A stretch of 8,091 bases of DNA from an uncultured Bacilli bacterium (GCA_944364705.1 CALVWH010000012.1:1-8091); one strand, 5' to 3'. Shown: positions 1 through 6,290, counted from the first letter of the stretch. Notes: generated from the letters alone by a model not told the origin. Made by a program: numbers and translations.

Positions 1-750
1 GCAATTTATAAAAGGGTGGAAGCATATAGATTGTTTTCTGAACAAGAAACACATGAATTTGCCAAAGTGTATTATAGTGGTAAAGAGGATATGGCAAAAT
101 TGAATTTTTATTTATACCCAACAAGAAAAAAATTCATGGATATGAAAAAAGAAGATCAAAGAGAATTTAAATCAGTGCTTCAAGCCTTTATTAGAAGTTA
201 TGGATTTGTTGTACAAGTAGCTAGGATGATGGATAAAGATATTCAAAGTAAATATATATTCTGCAAATATTTAAATAAAACATTACCAAAAGAGCATGAA
301 ACAACAATAGACTTAGATGATAGAATAGAATTAGAATATTATAGATTAGAGAAAAAATTTGAGGGTTCTATTGAATTAACTTCTGAAGAAGGTGAATTAA
401 ATCCACCAAAAGGCACAATAGGAAAAAAGGAAGAAGAAAAAGAACCACTAAGCGTTCTTGTAGATAAGATAAACCAAAGATATAAAACAAATTTTACAAA
501 TATGGATAAAGTAATGGAACAAATTACACAAGATTTCCTTGATGATGAAGAAATGGTAAATCTTGCAAAACATAATGATCCTGAATCTTTTAGAAAGGTT
601 TATAATGATGAGTTTCAAAGGAAAGCTTTTAGAAGATATCAGCAAAATACAGATATGTTTGAAAAGATGATGGCAGAGCCAGGATATATGGAAGATTTTA
701 TGACGAGTATGTTCAAGTTTATTTATGATAAATTAAAAAATAAGAAGTAG
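1..750 (+). CDS. hsdR: Type I restriction enzyme R subunit (HsdR), C-terminal part; 5' end outside window
   Basis: The frame is open from base 1 and ends at TAG 748-750, giving about 249 residues of what should be a protein near 1,000 residues. A GTG at 16 could be mistaken for a start, but there is no ribosome binding site and homology-like sequence begins before it. The text matches the helical C-terminal region of type I restriction R subunits: a segment with FAKVYYSG and KLNFYLYPTRKKF, then a stretch of the form EFKSVLQAFIRSYGF, then the very typical LDLDDRIELEYYRLEKKFEGSIEL-like block, a charged linker with PPKGTIGKKEEEKEPLS, and a last helical part. The R subunit carries the nuclease and DNA translocase of the restriction complex, but those domains and the hsdM/hsdS genes would lie to the left and are not visible. 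It is followed by a hairpin terminator, so it ends a transcription unit. Family call is from recalled family patterns, not a search. Confidence 0.85.
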   Translation, partial: AIYKRVEAYRLFSEQETHEFAKVYYSGKEDMAKLNFYLYPTRKKFMDMKKEDQREFKSVLQAFIRSYGFVVQVARMMDKDIQSKYIFCKYLNKTLPKEHETTIDLDDRIELEYYRLEKKFEGSIELTSEEGELNPPKGTIGKKEEEKEPLSVLVDKINQRYKTNFTNMDKVMEQITQDFLDDEEMVNLAKHNDPESFRKVYNDEFQRKAFRRYQQNTDMFEKMMAEPGYMEDFMTSMFKFIYDKLKNKK

Positions 751-775
751 TATCCTGTGCTACTTCTTTATTTAA
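742..775 (+). terminator. Hairpin terminator at the end of hsdR
   Basis: A perfect 9-bp stem, AAGAAGTAG (742-750) with CTACTTCTT (760-768), encloses a 9-nt loop and is followed by TATTTAAT. The left arm contains the hsdR stop codon. The T-tract is interrupted by an A, so termination may be incomplete. Confidence 0.6.
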
Positions 776-819
776 TATGTGGAGAAATTATATTCATAAA
801 AAATAAGTAAAAGTAAATT

Positions 820-845
820 CTTTATAAATTTCTTACTTTATAAAG
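820..845. repeat. 9-bp inverted repeat upstream of the HEPN-like gene pair
   Basis: CTTTATAAA (820-828) and TTTATAAAG (837-845) are perfect inverted copies separated by 8 bp. The site lies 13 bp upstream of the candidate -35 element at 858. It could be an operator or simply an AT-rich palindrome; there is no T-tract arguing for a terminator. Confidence 0.4.
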
Positions 846-857
846 TTTTATGTGATA

Positions 858-888
858 TTGATAAACCTATACAATTAATCAGTTTAAT
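858..888 (+). promoter_or_regulatory. Weak candidate promoter for the 917-3143 gene pair
   Basis: TTGATA (858-863, 5 of 6 to TTGACA) and TTTAAT (883-888, 5 of 6 to TATAAT) are separated by 19 bp, which is longer than the 17-bp optimum. A start near 895 would give a short leader with the strong AGGAGG ribosome site at 905-910. In sequence this AT-rich, chance matches are common. Confidence 0.3.
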
Positions 889-916
889 ATAAAATTATTA
901 ACTTAGGAGGGAGAAT

Positions 917-2677
917 ATGCTATATGGTCATATAATTAATTATTTAAAAGAGTTTATAGATGTGGATATAGAACATACTTCTTTTAATTATAAACTAAAT
1001 AATAAATCTTCGTTAGAAACATATACACATGAATTACACAAGTTTAATAAATTATATAACAGTTATTTTTTCTCGAAAAACAGGTTACTTTATGTAATAA
1101 ATAGCTATGAAATTGTATTAGATAAAAAAGAATTAGAACATATTGTTAAAATATATACCTTTTTTAAAAAACATAATTCAAATAACTGCTTTTTAATTGC
1201 TGAGTTTTTATTAAGCTATTTTAATTCTATCAATACTTTAGAATATCGAAATAATGTTAAAAATTATAAGGAAATTAGAAAAAATTTCATTAGTGCTTTA
1301 AGTACTGAATCTTATTTTAATAAAATTCTTGAGGAAATAATCTATAAGTCCTATGAACTATATTGCAAAATAATTGATTATGGAGTAAAGCAAGAGAATT
1401 TTTTTCTAGGAGAAATCATGGAACGAGGTTGTGTAAATTTAATAAAAAATAAACAACTAAAAAAAATGTATATAAAAAAATTATTGAATTATCATATATA
1501 TCCATCTAGAGTAATAATTTATGATGAAAACATTAAAGATAATATTAAATACTATGAAGAATATTTATTAAATTTAGAAAAAGAAAATAGTTTCAGTAAA
1601 AATCCAGATGAAATATTATATAAATTAGATAAAGAAAAATTATTAAAAAGAAAGGTATTTAACAGTGTATTAAATAAAATAATTGATCAAGTAAATATTC
1701 TACATGATCAAACATTTGATAAAAAAAATAGTTTTCTTCAAATAATTGCTGAAGCAGATGAATTGATTAAATTACTAAATGACTATTTAACCAAAATTAA
1801 AAATATGAATTCAACCCAAAAAAGAAAAATTCATGAATGTTTAGTAAATATATTATATTTAAAAAGATTTGTAGTTTCAGATGAAAAAAGAATGTATTCT
1901 CAAATGCATGAATTTAAATATAAAAAAATTATTCCTAGTGATAAAGTTGATGATTTAATTGCAAAAGTAAAGAAAGATATTAGTCAACTTTATATAATAT
2001 CTTGTGGTAATTTTATTTATGAACTAGAAATGGCATTAAAGAATTATGCTGAATATCCTATTTCATATATCTTTAATTCTTTTTGCATTGATAGTGATTC
2101 GCAAGTTTATTTAAAATCAGAAGATGCGATTGAAGATAGCATTTTTAAGCAATATTATGATCAAAAAGGTCTAGATTATACACAAAAGCATCAAAATTTA
2201 AAAAATAAATTATATTCAGATTACTATACACAGTTATTAAAATATCTAAGCAGAACTTTTCTGATGAAACAACAATTTATTATATCTATTTTTAGCAACA
2301 AAGAAAGAAACAAATCATTGGTTAATATATTAATATCAAAAGGAAATTATAAGTTAAAAAATAATTATATTATATTAGCTAAAAATATTGTTCAAATTGA
2401 GCAAACAATTATTAATATAATGAAGAGAAAAAAATTACAAATTTCAACAAAAGGATTTAAAAATCTAAATATATTAGCAAAAGAATATGTTAAAAATGAT
2501 GCTATTTTTAATGGGTTAATGTTTGTTAATTATATTTTATATGAAAAGCATGGGCTAAATATACGTGATAATATTTCACACGGGAATTATTTTAACAAGA
2601 ATATAGATGTAGAAATAATAACTTCGTTATGTGCTATTATGTTTTTAAATGGATTATTAAAGAAAGAAAGTGATTAG
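917..2677 (+). CDS. Large helical protein with C-terminal HEPN-type R-x4-H motif (DUF4209-like)
   Basis: This 586-residue protein starts at ATG 917, 6 nt after a strong AGGAGG site (905-910). I do not recognise the protein as a whole. It is rich in Lys, Asn, Ile and Tyr, looks almost entirely alpha-helical, and shows no signal peptide, membrane segment or P-loop. The one informative piece is near the C-terminus: residues 546-556 read GLNIRDNISHG, giving R550-x4-H555. This resembles the GLNLRNxxAHG block of DUF4209 proteins and fits the R-x4-6-H catalytic pattern of HEPN ribonucleases; the serine and aspartate variants are slightly off the usual RN..AHG. It is coupled to the next gene (1-bp gap), whose product carries a second R-x4-H motif. 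Position between hsdR and an AbiL pair suggests phage defence. RNase activity is inferred; the N-terminal 500 residues, perhaps sensing or partner binding, are unassigned. Confidence 0.75.
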   Translation: MLYGHIINYLKEFIDVDIEHTSFNYKLNNKSSLETYTHELHKFNKLYNSYFFSKNRLLYVINSYEIVLDKKELEHIVKIYTFFKKHNSNNCFLIAEFLLSYFNSINTLEYRNNVKNYKEIRKNFISALSTESYFNKILEEIIYKSYELYCKIIDYGVKQENFFLGEIMERGCVNLIKNKQLKKMYIKKLLNYHIYPSRVIIYDENIKDNIKYYEEYLLNLEKENSFSKNPDEILYKLDKEKLLKRKVFNSVLNKIIDQVNILHDQTFDKKNSFLQIIAEADELIKLLNDYLTKIKNMNSTQKRKIHECLVNILYLKRFVVSDEKRMYSQMHEFKYKKIIPSDKVDDLIAKVKKDISQLYIISCGNFIYELEMALKNYAEYPISYIFNSFCIDSDSQVYLKSEDAIEDSIFKQYYDQKGLDYTQKHQNLKNKLYSDYYTQLLKYLSRTFLMKQQFIISIFSNKERNKSLVNILISKGNYKLKNNYIILAKNIVQIEQTIINIMKRKKLQISTKGFKNLNILAKEYVKNDAIFNGLMFVNYILYEKHGLNIRDNISHGNYFNKNIDVEIITSLCAIMFLNGLLKKESD

Positions 2678-2678
2678 A

Positions 2679-3143
2679 ATGATAAAAATTAAAAATCGTG
2701 ATTTTATAAAGTTGTTTGAAAGTGATATATCTAGATCTAAAATAGGAAAAATAGATATGCTTGTTATTGATGATACTTCATTTGATAGTTTATATTATAA
2801 ATTTCCATTAATAGAAAGGTTAGTGCTAGAAATATACAAATCTATCCCTGGAACAAATATTGAAATGTATAGACAAGGAACAATGAAAACTCTTAATTCC
2901 ATTATTAATAATAATAAAATAAATGTAATATTACCTGATTTGTATGAAATGATTAATAAATATTTCTATGAATCAAATAATTCTCCAAGAAATAAAATTT
3001 TTCATCCTTCAGAAAATAATTCCATTGAGGTAAAAGTTAATTTTGAAGAAATAAATTGTATAATTGCTCGGTTATTGGCCTTACTTAATCATATATCAAA
3101 AGAATATAGTTTAGCAACTTTAAATAAAATAGAAAAACTATAA
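2679..3143 (+). CDS. Small HEPN-like protein (R-x4-H), partner of the preceding gene
   Basis: A 154-residue protein if started at ATG 2679, one base after the upstream stop (TAG 2675-2677). A GTG at 2670 in the same frame would overlap the upstream gene by 8 nt and add three residues. I prefer the ATG because a purine-rich stretch (AAAGAAAG, about 2663-2670) sits at normal spacing, though that site is weak and translation is probably coupled. A central segment around residues 43-71 (PLIERLVLEIYKSIPG, then YRQGTMKT) precedes a helix ending in PRNKIFHP. There R104-x4-H109, with Asn straight after Arg, matches the RNxxxH active-site signature of HEPN ribonucleases. HEPN nucleases normally work as dimers with this motif at the interface, so the two products may form a mixed complex or a nuclease/regulator pair. 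I cannot name the family, and no experimental function is implied. Confidence 0.7.
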   Translation: MIKIKNRDFIKLFESDISRSKIGKIDMLVIDDTSFDSLYYKFPLIERLVLEIYKSIPGTNIEMYRQGTMKTLNSIINNNKINVILPDLYEMINKYFYESNNSPRNKIFHPSENNSIEVKVNFEEINCIIARLLALLNHISKEYSLATLNKIEKL

Positions 3144-3158
3144 TAAATATTTTTCATT

Positions 3159-3209
3159 TTAGGCACCCAAAAGTTCTCGCAAAAAATTAGGCACCCAGCT
3201 AGGTACCCA
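3159..3209. repeat. Three copies of TAGG(C/T)ACCCA in 51 bp
   Basis: TTAGGCACCCA occurs exactly at 3159-3169 and 3187-3197, and a one-base variant, TAGGTACCCA, at 3200-3209. Starts of the core are 28 and 12 bp apart. The elements are clearly more GC-rich than the surroundings, so they stand out. They lie just after the stop of the small HEPN-like gene. They could be a protein binding site or a scar of a mobile element; the sequence alone does not decide. Confidence 0.5.
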
Positions 3210-3325
3210 AAGTATTAAAAATAGTCATTATATAGTTAAAAGGGGATATGAATAAAAGTCTTGTTTTATAAGAGTTTATACAATATTTATAAAATTGCAT
3301 GACTAATTTTATTTGACCCCCTGAA

Positions 3326-3351
3326 GGAGCCGAAAGGCTCCATTTTTGTTT
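3326..3351 (+). terminator. Strong rho-independent terminator with GAAA tetraloop
   Basis: GGAGCC (3326-3331) and GGCTCC (3336-3341) form a perfect 6-bp GC-rich stem closed by a GAAA (GNRA) loop and followed by ATTTTTGTTT. It most likely ends the transcript of the HEPN-like pair, about 180 nt after its last stop codon, and insulates the downstream operon. Confidence 0.85.
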
Positions 3352-3404
3352 GTATTAAAAATTTAAATCTATTTAATTATTTTTTACCAGAAACTTTAAT
3401 GATA

Positions 3405-3433
3405 ATATGTTATTATTTAAATAAATAACATAT
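3405..3433. repeat. 29-bp palindrome, possible operator of the AbiL operon
   Basis: ATATGTTATT (3405-3414) and AATAACATAT (3424-3433) are perfect 10-bp inverted copies around a 9-bp AT centre. There is no T-run typical of a terminator, and it lies about 80 bp upstream of the promoter at 3511. A regulator binding site is possible. AT-rich palindromes also arise by chance. Confidence 0.4.
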
Positions 3434-3510
3434 AAAATGCAAAAATAAATAAAATAAACGTATATTTTGCACAAAAAACGCAAAAAATAAAAATAAATTA
3501 CACAAAAATG

Positions 3511-3539
3511 TTGCTATTATAATAAAATAAGCATATACT
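3511..3539 (+). promoter_or_regulatory. Promoter of the rloA-rloB (AbiL) operon
   Basis: TTGCTA (3511-3516, 4 of 6 to consensus) and TATACT (3534-3539, 5 of 6) are exactly 17 bp apart. Transcription would start near 3546 and give a very short leader reaching the AGGAGG site at 3551-3556. A perfect TATAAT at 3518-3523 overlaps this promoter and could be a second -10 box, but its best -35 (ATTACA, 3497-3502) is weak and 15 bp away. Confidence 0.55.
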
Positions 3540-3564
3540 ATTATTAGAAAAGGAGGAAAAGTCT

Positions 3565-4809
3565 ATGATTTTGGAGTTTAGTATTGTAAATTTTTTATCG
3601 TTCAAAGATAAAGTTACTTTTAGTATGTTTGCAAATGCTACGAGTGGTTTAGATGAAAATTATATCATTTCTAATAATCGAAAAATTTTAAAAACGACTG
3701 CAATATATGGTGCAAATGCATCTGGAAAAACCAATTTGTTTAGAATACTTACTTTGGTCATATCTATGTTGCGGCGCTCAAATAATGCAAATATCAATGG
3801 AAAGCTGCCAATCGTTCCGTTTAAATTTGATGAGGAAACAATTAATAAACCCAGTGAATTTGAAATTAAATTTATTGTTGATGATGTACGATATGTTTAT
3901 GGATTCTTAGCAGATGCAAATAAAATATATGAAGAGTATTTGTATTATTATCCAAATGGAAGAGAAACAAAAATTTTTGATAGGATAAATACGACCCAAT
4001 ATTCTTTTCCACAAAAAGACGAAAGAATATTAAATGATATTGCTCAAAAAAATGCACCAAATAAATTCTTTCTTGCAACAGCAACAAATTGGAATTATGA
4101 AAAAACAAAAATTCCATATAAATTTTTAAGTTCTGATATTAATACTTTTAATAACCTAGGCGGGCTTAGAGATTTAGCATTAAGAGAATATCTAAAAAAT
4201 AATAAAGAGTTAAAAGATTTTGAGTTAGATTTCTTAAAAAAAGCCGATTTTAATATAGAAGATTATAAAGTTTTAGAAACAGATGTTCCTGATGATGTTT
4301 TAGCTGCAATACCTGACTTTATCAAAGCAGGTATGAATATGAAAGAAAGACCCAAAGTATTTACTGCTTTATTTAAACATAAAGGCTCAGATATTGAATT
4401 ATCATACGAAGAAGAATCGATGGGAACTCAAATTGTTTTTTGCTTTATTCCATTTATTATGGATGCAATAAATAATAAAAAAGTTGTAGTTGTTGATGAA
4501 TTAGATAAAAGTCTTCATCCGTATTTAGTTGAAATGATCGTTCAAATGTTTAATGATCCTGATATAAATAAAAAGGGTGCGCAATTAATATTTAATACTC
4601 ACTATACTAATTTGTTAAAATTGAATTTTTTAAGAAGAGATCAAATATGGTTTACAGAAAAAGATGATAGCAATGGAATAAGTGATTTATATCCTTTAAG
4701 TGATTTTTCTGTAAGAAAAGTGGAGAATGTTGAAAAAGGATATATGCTTGGCAGATATGGAGCAGTTCCTTATATCAAAAATGCTTTTAATCTATGGGAA
4801 GAAGAATAG
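3565..4809 (+). CDS. rloA: AAA/ABC-type ATPase of an AbiL system (RloA/AbiLi-like)
   Basis: A 414-residue ATPase starting at ATG 3565, 8 nt after AGGAGG (3551-3556). The N-terminus (ILEFSIVNFLSFKD) is the typical opening of AAA_15/AAA_21-type SMC/RecF-like ATPases. The Walker A loop is GANASGKT at residues 49-56. A signature-like ESMGTQ lies at 284-289, the Walker B acidic pair D311-E312 ends a VVVVDE strand followed by LDKSLHP, and a switch histidine H346 sits in FNTHYTN. All ATPase parts are therefore present and the length is normal, so it looks intact. Next to rloB (16-bp overlap) it matches the AbiLi/RloA component of AbiL abortive-infection systems. In such pairs the ATPase is thought to sense or gate and the RloB partner to act as effector; this division of labour is family knowledge and partly inference. 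It is cytoplasmic, with no membrane segment. Confidence 0.85.
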   Translation: MILEFSIVNFLSFKDKVTFSMFANATSGLDENYIISNNRKILKTTAIYGANASGKTNLFRILTLVISMLRRSNNANINGKLPIVPFKFDEETINKPSEFEIKFIVDDVRYVYGFLADANKIYEEYLYYYPNGRETKIFDRINTTQYSFPQKDERILNDIAQKNAPNKFFLATATNWNYEKTKIPYKFLSSDINTFNNLGGLRDLALREYLKNNKELKDFELDFLKKADFNIEDYKVLETDVPDDVLAAIPDFIKAGMNMKERPKVFTALFKHKGSDIELSYEEESMGTQIVFCFIPFIMDAINNKKVVVVDELDKSLHPYLVEMIVQMFNDPDINKKGAQLIFNTHYTNLLKLNFLRRDQIWFTEKDDSNGISDLYPLSDFSVRKVENVEKGYMLGRYGAVPYIKNAFNLWEEE

Positions 4810-5432
4810 AACAAAATAGAACAATTAGTAACGACAGAGTAAGAAAAATTAGAAAACAAAAAAGTAAAATATTAATAGCAGCAGAGGGAAAAAACAAAAC
4901 CGAAAAGACTTATTTTAGTAATTTTGAAGATGGTAAAAAAACATATAATATTACATATGCCAAAGGAAATAATACTGATCCATTAAAGTTAGTTAAAATG
5001 TTAGTTAAAGAAATAAAAAAGATGGAATTAGATTTGCAGGATGGTGATGTAGCATATTGTATATTTGATACAGATATTGATCCTGATAAAAATAAAATAA
5101 TTGACGAAGCAATTCAATTAGCAAAGAAAAATAATATAAAAATAATTACATCTTCACCGTGCGTTGAACTTTGGTTCTTATTGCATTATGGTTATACAAC
5201 TGCAAATATGAGTAGTGAAGAAGTAATAAAAAGATTAAAAAAATTTTATCCAAAATATGAAAAGAATGTTAATATATATCCTGATATTATAGAAAACTTA
5301 GATAAAGCAATAGAACGTGCAAAAAAACTAGAAAAATATCAATTAGATAATAATCGTAGAATAGGGACTGTTGAAGCAAACCCTAATACTGAAATTTATA
5401 AAATTGTTGAATATTTAATAAAAAAAGGCTAG
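4794..5432 (+). CDS. rloB: RloB-family protein, effector candidate of the AbiL system (AbiLii-like)
   Basis: A 212-residue protein whose ATG at 4794 lies inside the 3' end of rloA (16-bp overlap, different frame). There is no clear ribosome site, so translation is probably coupled to rloA. The start is supported by the basic N-terminus (MGRR...RKIRKQ) usual for the family. RloB hallmarks follow: KILIAAEGKNKTEKTYF with E31 and E37, an acidic cluster FDTDIDPD with D92, D94 and D96 after a hydrophobic strand, then SSPCVELWFLLHY (E124, W126, H130), and a C-terminal NPNTEIYKIVEYL. The glutamate plus DxD layout resembles TOPRIM metal-binding folds, so a nuclease or similar metal-dependent activity is likely but unproven. 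All motifs are intact. It ends directly in a hairpin terminator, so rloA-rloB appears to be a closed two-gene operon. Confidence 0.88.
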   Translation: MGRRIEQNRTISNDRVRKIRKQKSKILIAAEGKNKTEKTYFSNFEDGKKTYNITYAKGNNTDPLKLVKMLVKEIKKMELDLQDGDVAYCIFDTDIDPDKNKIIDEAIQLAKKNNIKIITSSPCVELWFLLHYGYTTANMSSEEVIKRLKKFYPKYEKNVNIYPDIIENLDKAIERAKKLEKYQLDNNRRIGTVEANPNTEIYKIVEYLIKKG

Positions 5433-5454
5433 GAAAAAATCCTGGCTTTTATTT
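5423..5454 (+). terminator. Terminator of the rloA-rloB operon
   Basis: AAAAGGCTAGGA (5423-5434) pairs with TCCTGGCTTTT (5440-5450) around an AAAAA loop, giving an 11-bp stem with one bulged G and one G-U pair, then ATTTC. The rloB stop codon lies in the left arm. The T-tract is mostly inside the stem, so it may also work in the opposite direction. Confidence 0.6.
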
Positions 5455-5518
5455 CAATAAGTTATGTAGTTGGGGTGTTAAAATAACAGACAGTAAATAC
5501 ACGAAAGAAGAATATTCC

Positions 5519-5803
5519 ATGTTAGATGATTTAATTCAAATAAAAATAAATCAGAAATTTTACAAACAAACTACAAAAAAAGAAAAATTGGAAACCCAGA
5601 AAAGAGTATTAGAAGATAAGAAAAAATTATTATCTCTTGCAAATCAAATTATTTACGGTTATTCGGATTTATTTTTAAAGTATTATAATTGGTGTAAACC
5701 TTTATGTAGATATTATCTTGAGCAATGTAAAAAAGATGTTATGATTGGACCAACGTTAGAAAAAATGAATAAAATCAAGAGAACCATTTATCAAGATTTT
5801 TAA
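5519..5803 (+). CDS. Small Lys-rich protein of unknown function
   Basis: A 94-residue reading frame that I do not recognise. The first half is highly charged and probably helical or coiled-coil (KKEKLETQKRVLEDKKKLL, about residues 19-37). The second half has aromatic and cysteine residues (YYNWCKPLCRYYLEQC). The ATG at 5519 has only a weak AGAAG-type site (5506-5510). The same frame is open back to 5411, so residues such as ITDSKYTKEEYS could belong to the protein if it starts at a non-ATG codon after GGGGTG (5472-5477), or if this is the tail of a decayed gene. It has no visible partner motif and sits between the rloB terminator and the ASCH gene. Existence as a protein is uncertain. Confidence 0.45.
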   Translation: MLDDLIQIKINQKFYKQTTKKEKLETQKRVLEDKKKLLSLANQIIYGYSDLFLKYYNWCKPLCRYYLEQCKKDVMIGPTLEKMNKIKRTIYQDF

Positions 5804-5868
5804 AAAATATGAAAATATTCAATGATATGAACTTTGTTATTTGGATAAAAAAGAATTTTTTATTGAGC

Positions 5869-5873
5869 GGAGG
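5869..5873 (+). promoter_or_regulatory. Ribosome binding site that sets the ASCH gene start
   Basis: GGAGG lies 8 nt before ATG 5882 but only 5 nt before a TTG at 5879 in the same frame. Spacing and codon type both favour ATG 5882. Confidence 0.65.
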
Positions 5874-5881
5874 CTATATTG

Positions 5882-6235
5882 ATGAAAGTAATAACAATTA
5901 AACAACCATTTGCTTCTTTGATAGTAGCAGGATTAAAAGAATATGAATTTAGAACATGGAAAACAAAATATAGAGGAGAACTTTTGATACATGCTAGTAA
6001 AACGGTTGATAAAAAAGCAATGAAAAAATATGAAAAATATCATTTAGAATATCCAACTGGTTGTATTATCGCAAAAGTCAATTTAGTCGATTGTATAAAA
6101 ATCGATGAGAAAGCAAGAAAAATGTTAAATGAAAAAAATCCTTTTGTTTATTCTAATATCATCAAAAATACCGAGTGGAAAGGTTATGGTTTTCAATTAG
6201 AAAATATAAAAAAAAATAAAGCCAATTTATGTTAA
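5882..6235 (+). CDS. ASCH-domain protein, frame broken near the C-terminus
   Basis: The open frame encodes 117 residues from ATG 5882. The opening (VITIKQPFASLIVAGLKEYEFRTWKTKYRGELLIHASK, given here as its key pieces IKQPFA, KEYEFRTWKT, GELLIHAS) is classic for small ASCH proteins, a PUA-like fold that binds RNA or modified nucleosides; some members are amidohydrolases acting on N4-acetylcytidine. PTGCIIAKVNLVDC and KGYGFQLENIKK continue the domain as expected. The last residues (NKANLC) do not. Skipping one base in the A-run at 6208-6216 restores a family-like ending, so the true gene probably spans 5882-6290 (135 residues). It is therefore a recent pseudogene, a slippage-expressed gene or a sequencing artefact. 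The exact substrate is unknown. It precedes a queuosine-salvage gene and is probably in its transcript. Confidence 0.85.
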   Translation: MKVITIKQPFASLIVAGLKEYEFRTWKTKYRGELLIHASKTVDKKAMKKYEKYHLEYPTGCIIAKVNLVDCIKIDEKARKMLNEKNPFVYSNIIKNTEWKGYGFQLENIKKNKANLC

Positions 6236-6290
6236 TGGAAAATTAAGCCTTTGGGATTATGAAGAAAAAAATAATCTTTGTTATGAATGA
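6208..6290 (+). other. A9 run and frame-shifted C-terminal coding tail of the ASCH gene
   Basis: A run of nine A's (6208-6216) is followed, one frame over, by an open tail reading IKPIYVNGKLSLWDYEE, then KNNLCYE, and a TGA at 6288-6290. The PI.V.GKL.LWDY ending is what small ASCH proteins normally have. Removing one A joins it seamlessly to GFQLENIKK. The actual frame instead stops at TAA 6233-6235. Confidence 0.85.

Larger units (their letters stand above)
3144..3564. other. 421-bp non-coding stretch between the HEPN-like pair and the AbiL pair
   Basis: No convincing gene lies here. In order it holds a triple short repeat (3159-3209), about 115 bp of featureless AT-rich DNA, a strong terminator (3326-3351), more AT-rich DNA with a 29-bp palindrome (3405-3433), a stretch with several GCAAAA-like words (about 3438-3488), and the promoter and ribosome site of the ATPase gene. 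The left part is probably the 3' untranslated end of the HEPN-like transcript, the right part the control region of the AbiL operon. Confidence 0.6.

Noticed and set aside
448..645. Open frame of 65 residues on the - strand
   Set aside because: It lies opposite the well-supported hsdR coding frame, is rich in Ile/Phe as expected from antisense AT-rich codons, and has no ribosome site.
2670..2681. GTG 2670 as the start of the small HEPN-like gene
   Set aside because: Adds only three residues and overlaps the upstream gene; ATG 2679 directly after the stop is simpler, though the GTG cannot be excluded.
3248..3271. Seven-codon frame MNKSLVL after AAGGGG
   Set aside because: The ribosome site is too close (2 to 3 nt) and there is no downstream gene it could lead; too short to support.
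3707..3910. 67-residue + strand frame inside rloA
   Set aside because: Out-of-frame shadow of the ATPase gene across its Walker A region, with no ribosome site.
3872..4117. 81-residue - strand frame inside rloA
   Set aside because: Antisense to an intact conserved gene; composition is typical of a chance frame.
6288..6290. TGA read as Trp (Mollicutes code)
   Set aside because: Trp is TGG throughout, and this TGA falls exactly where the restored ASCH protein should end, so the standard bacterial code suffices.
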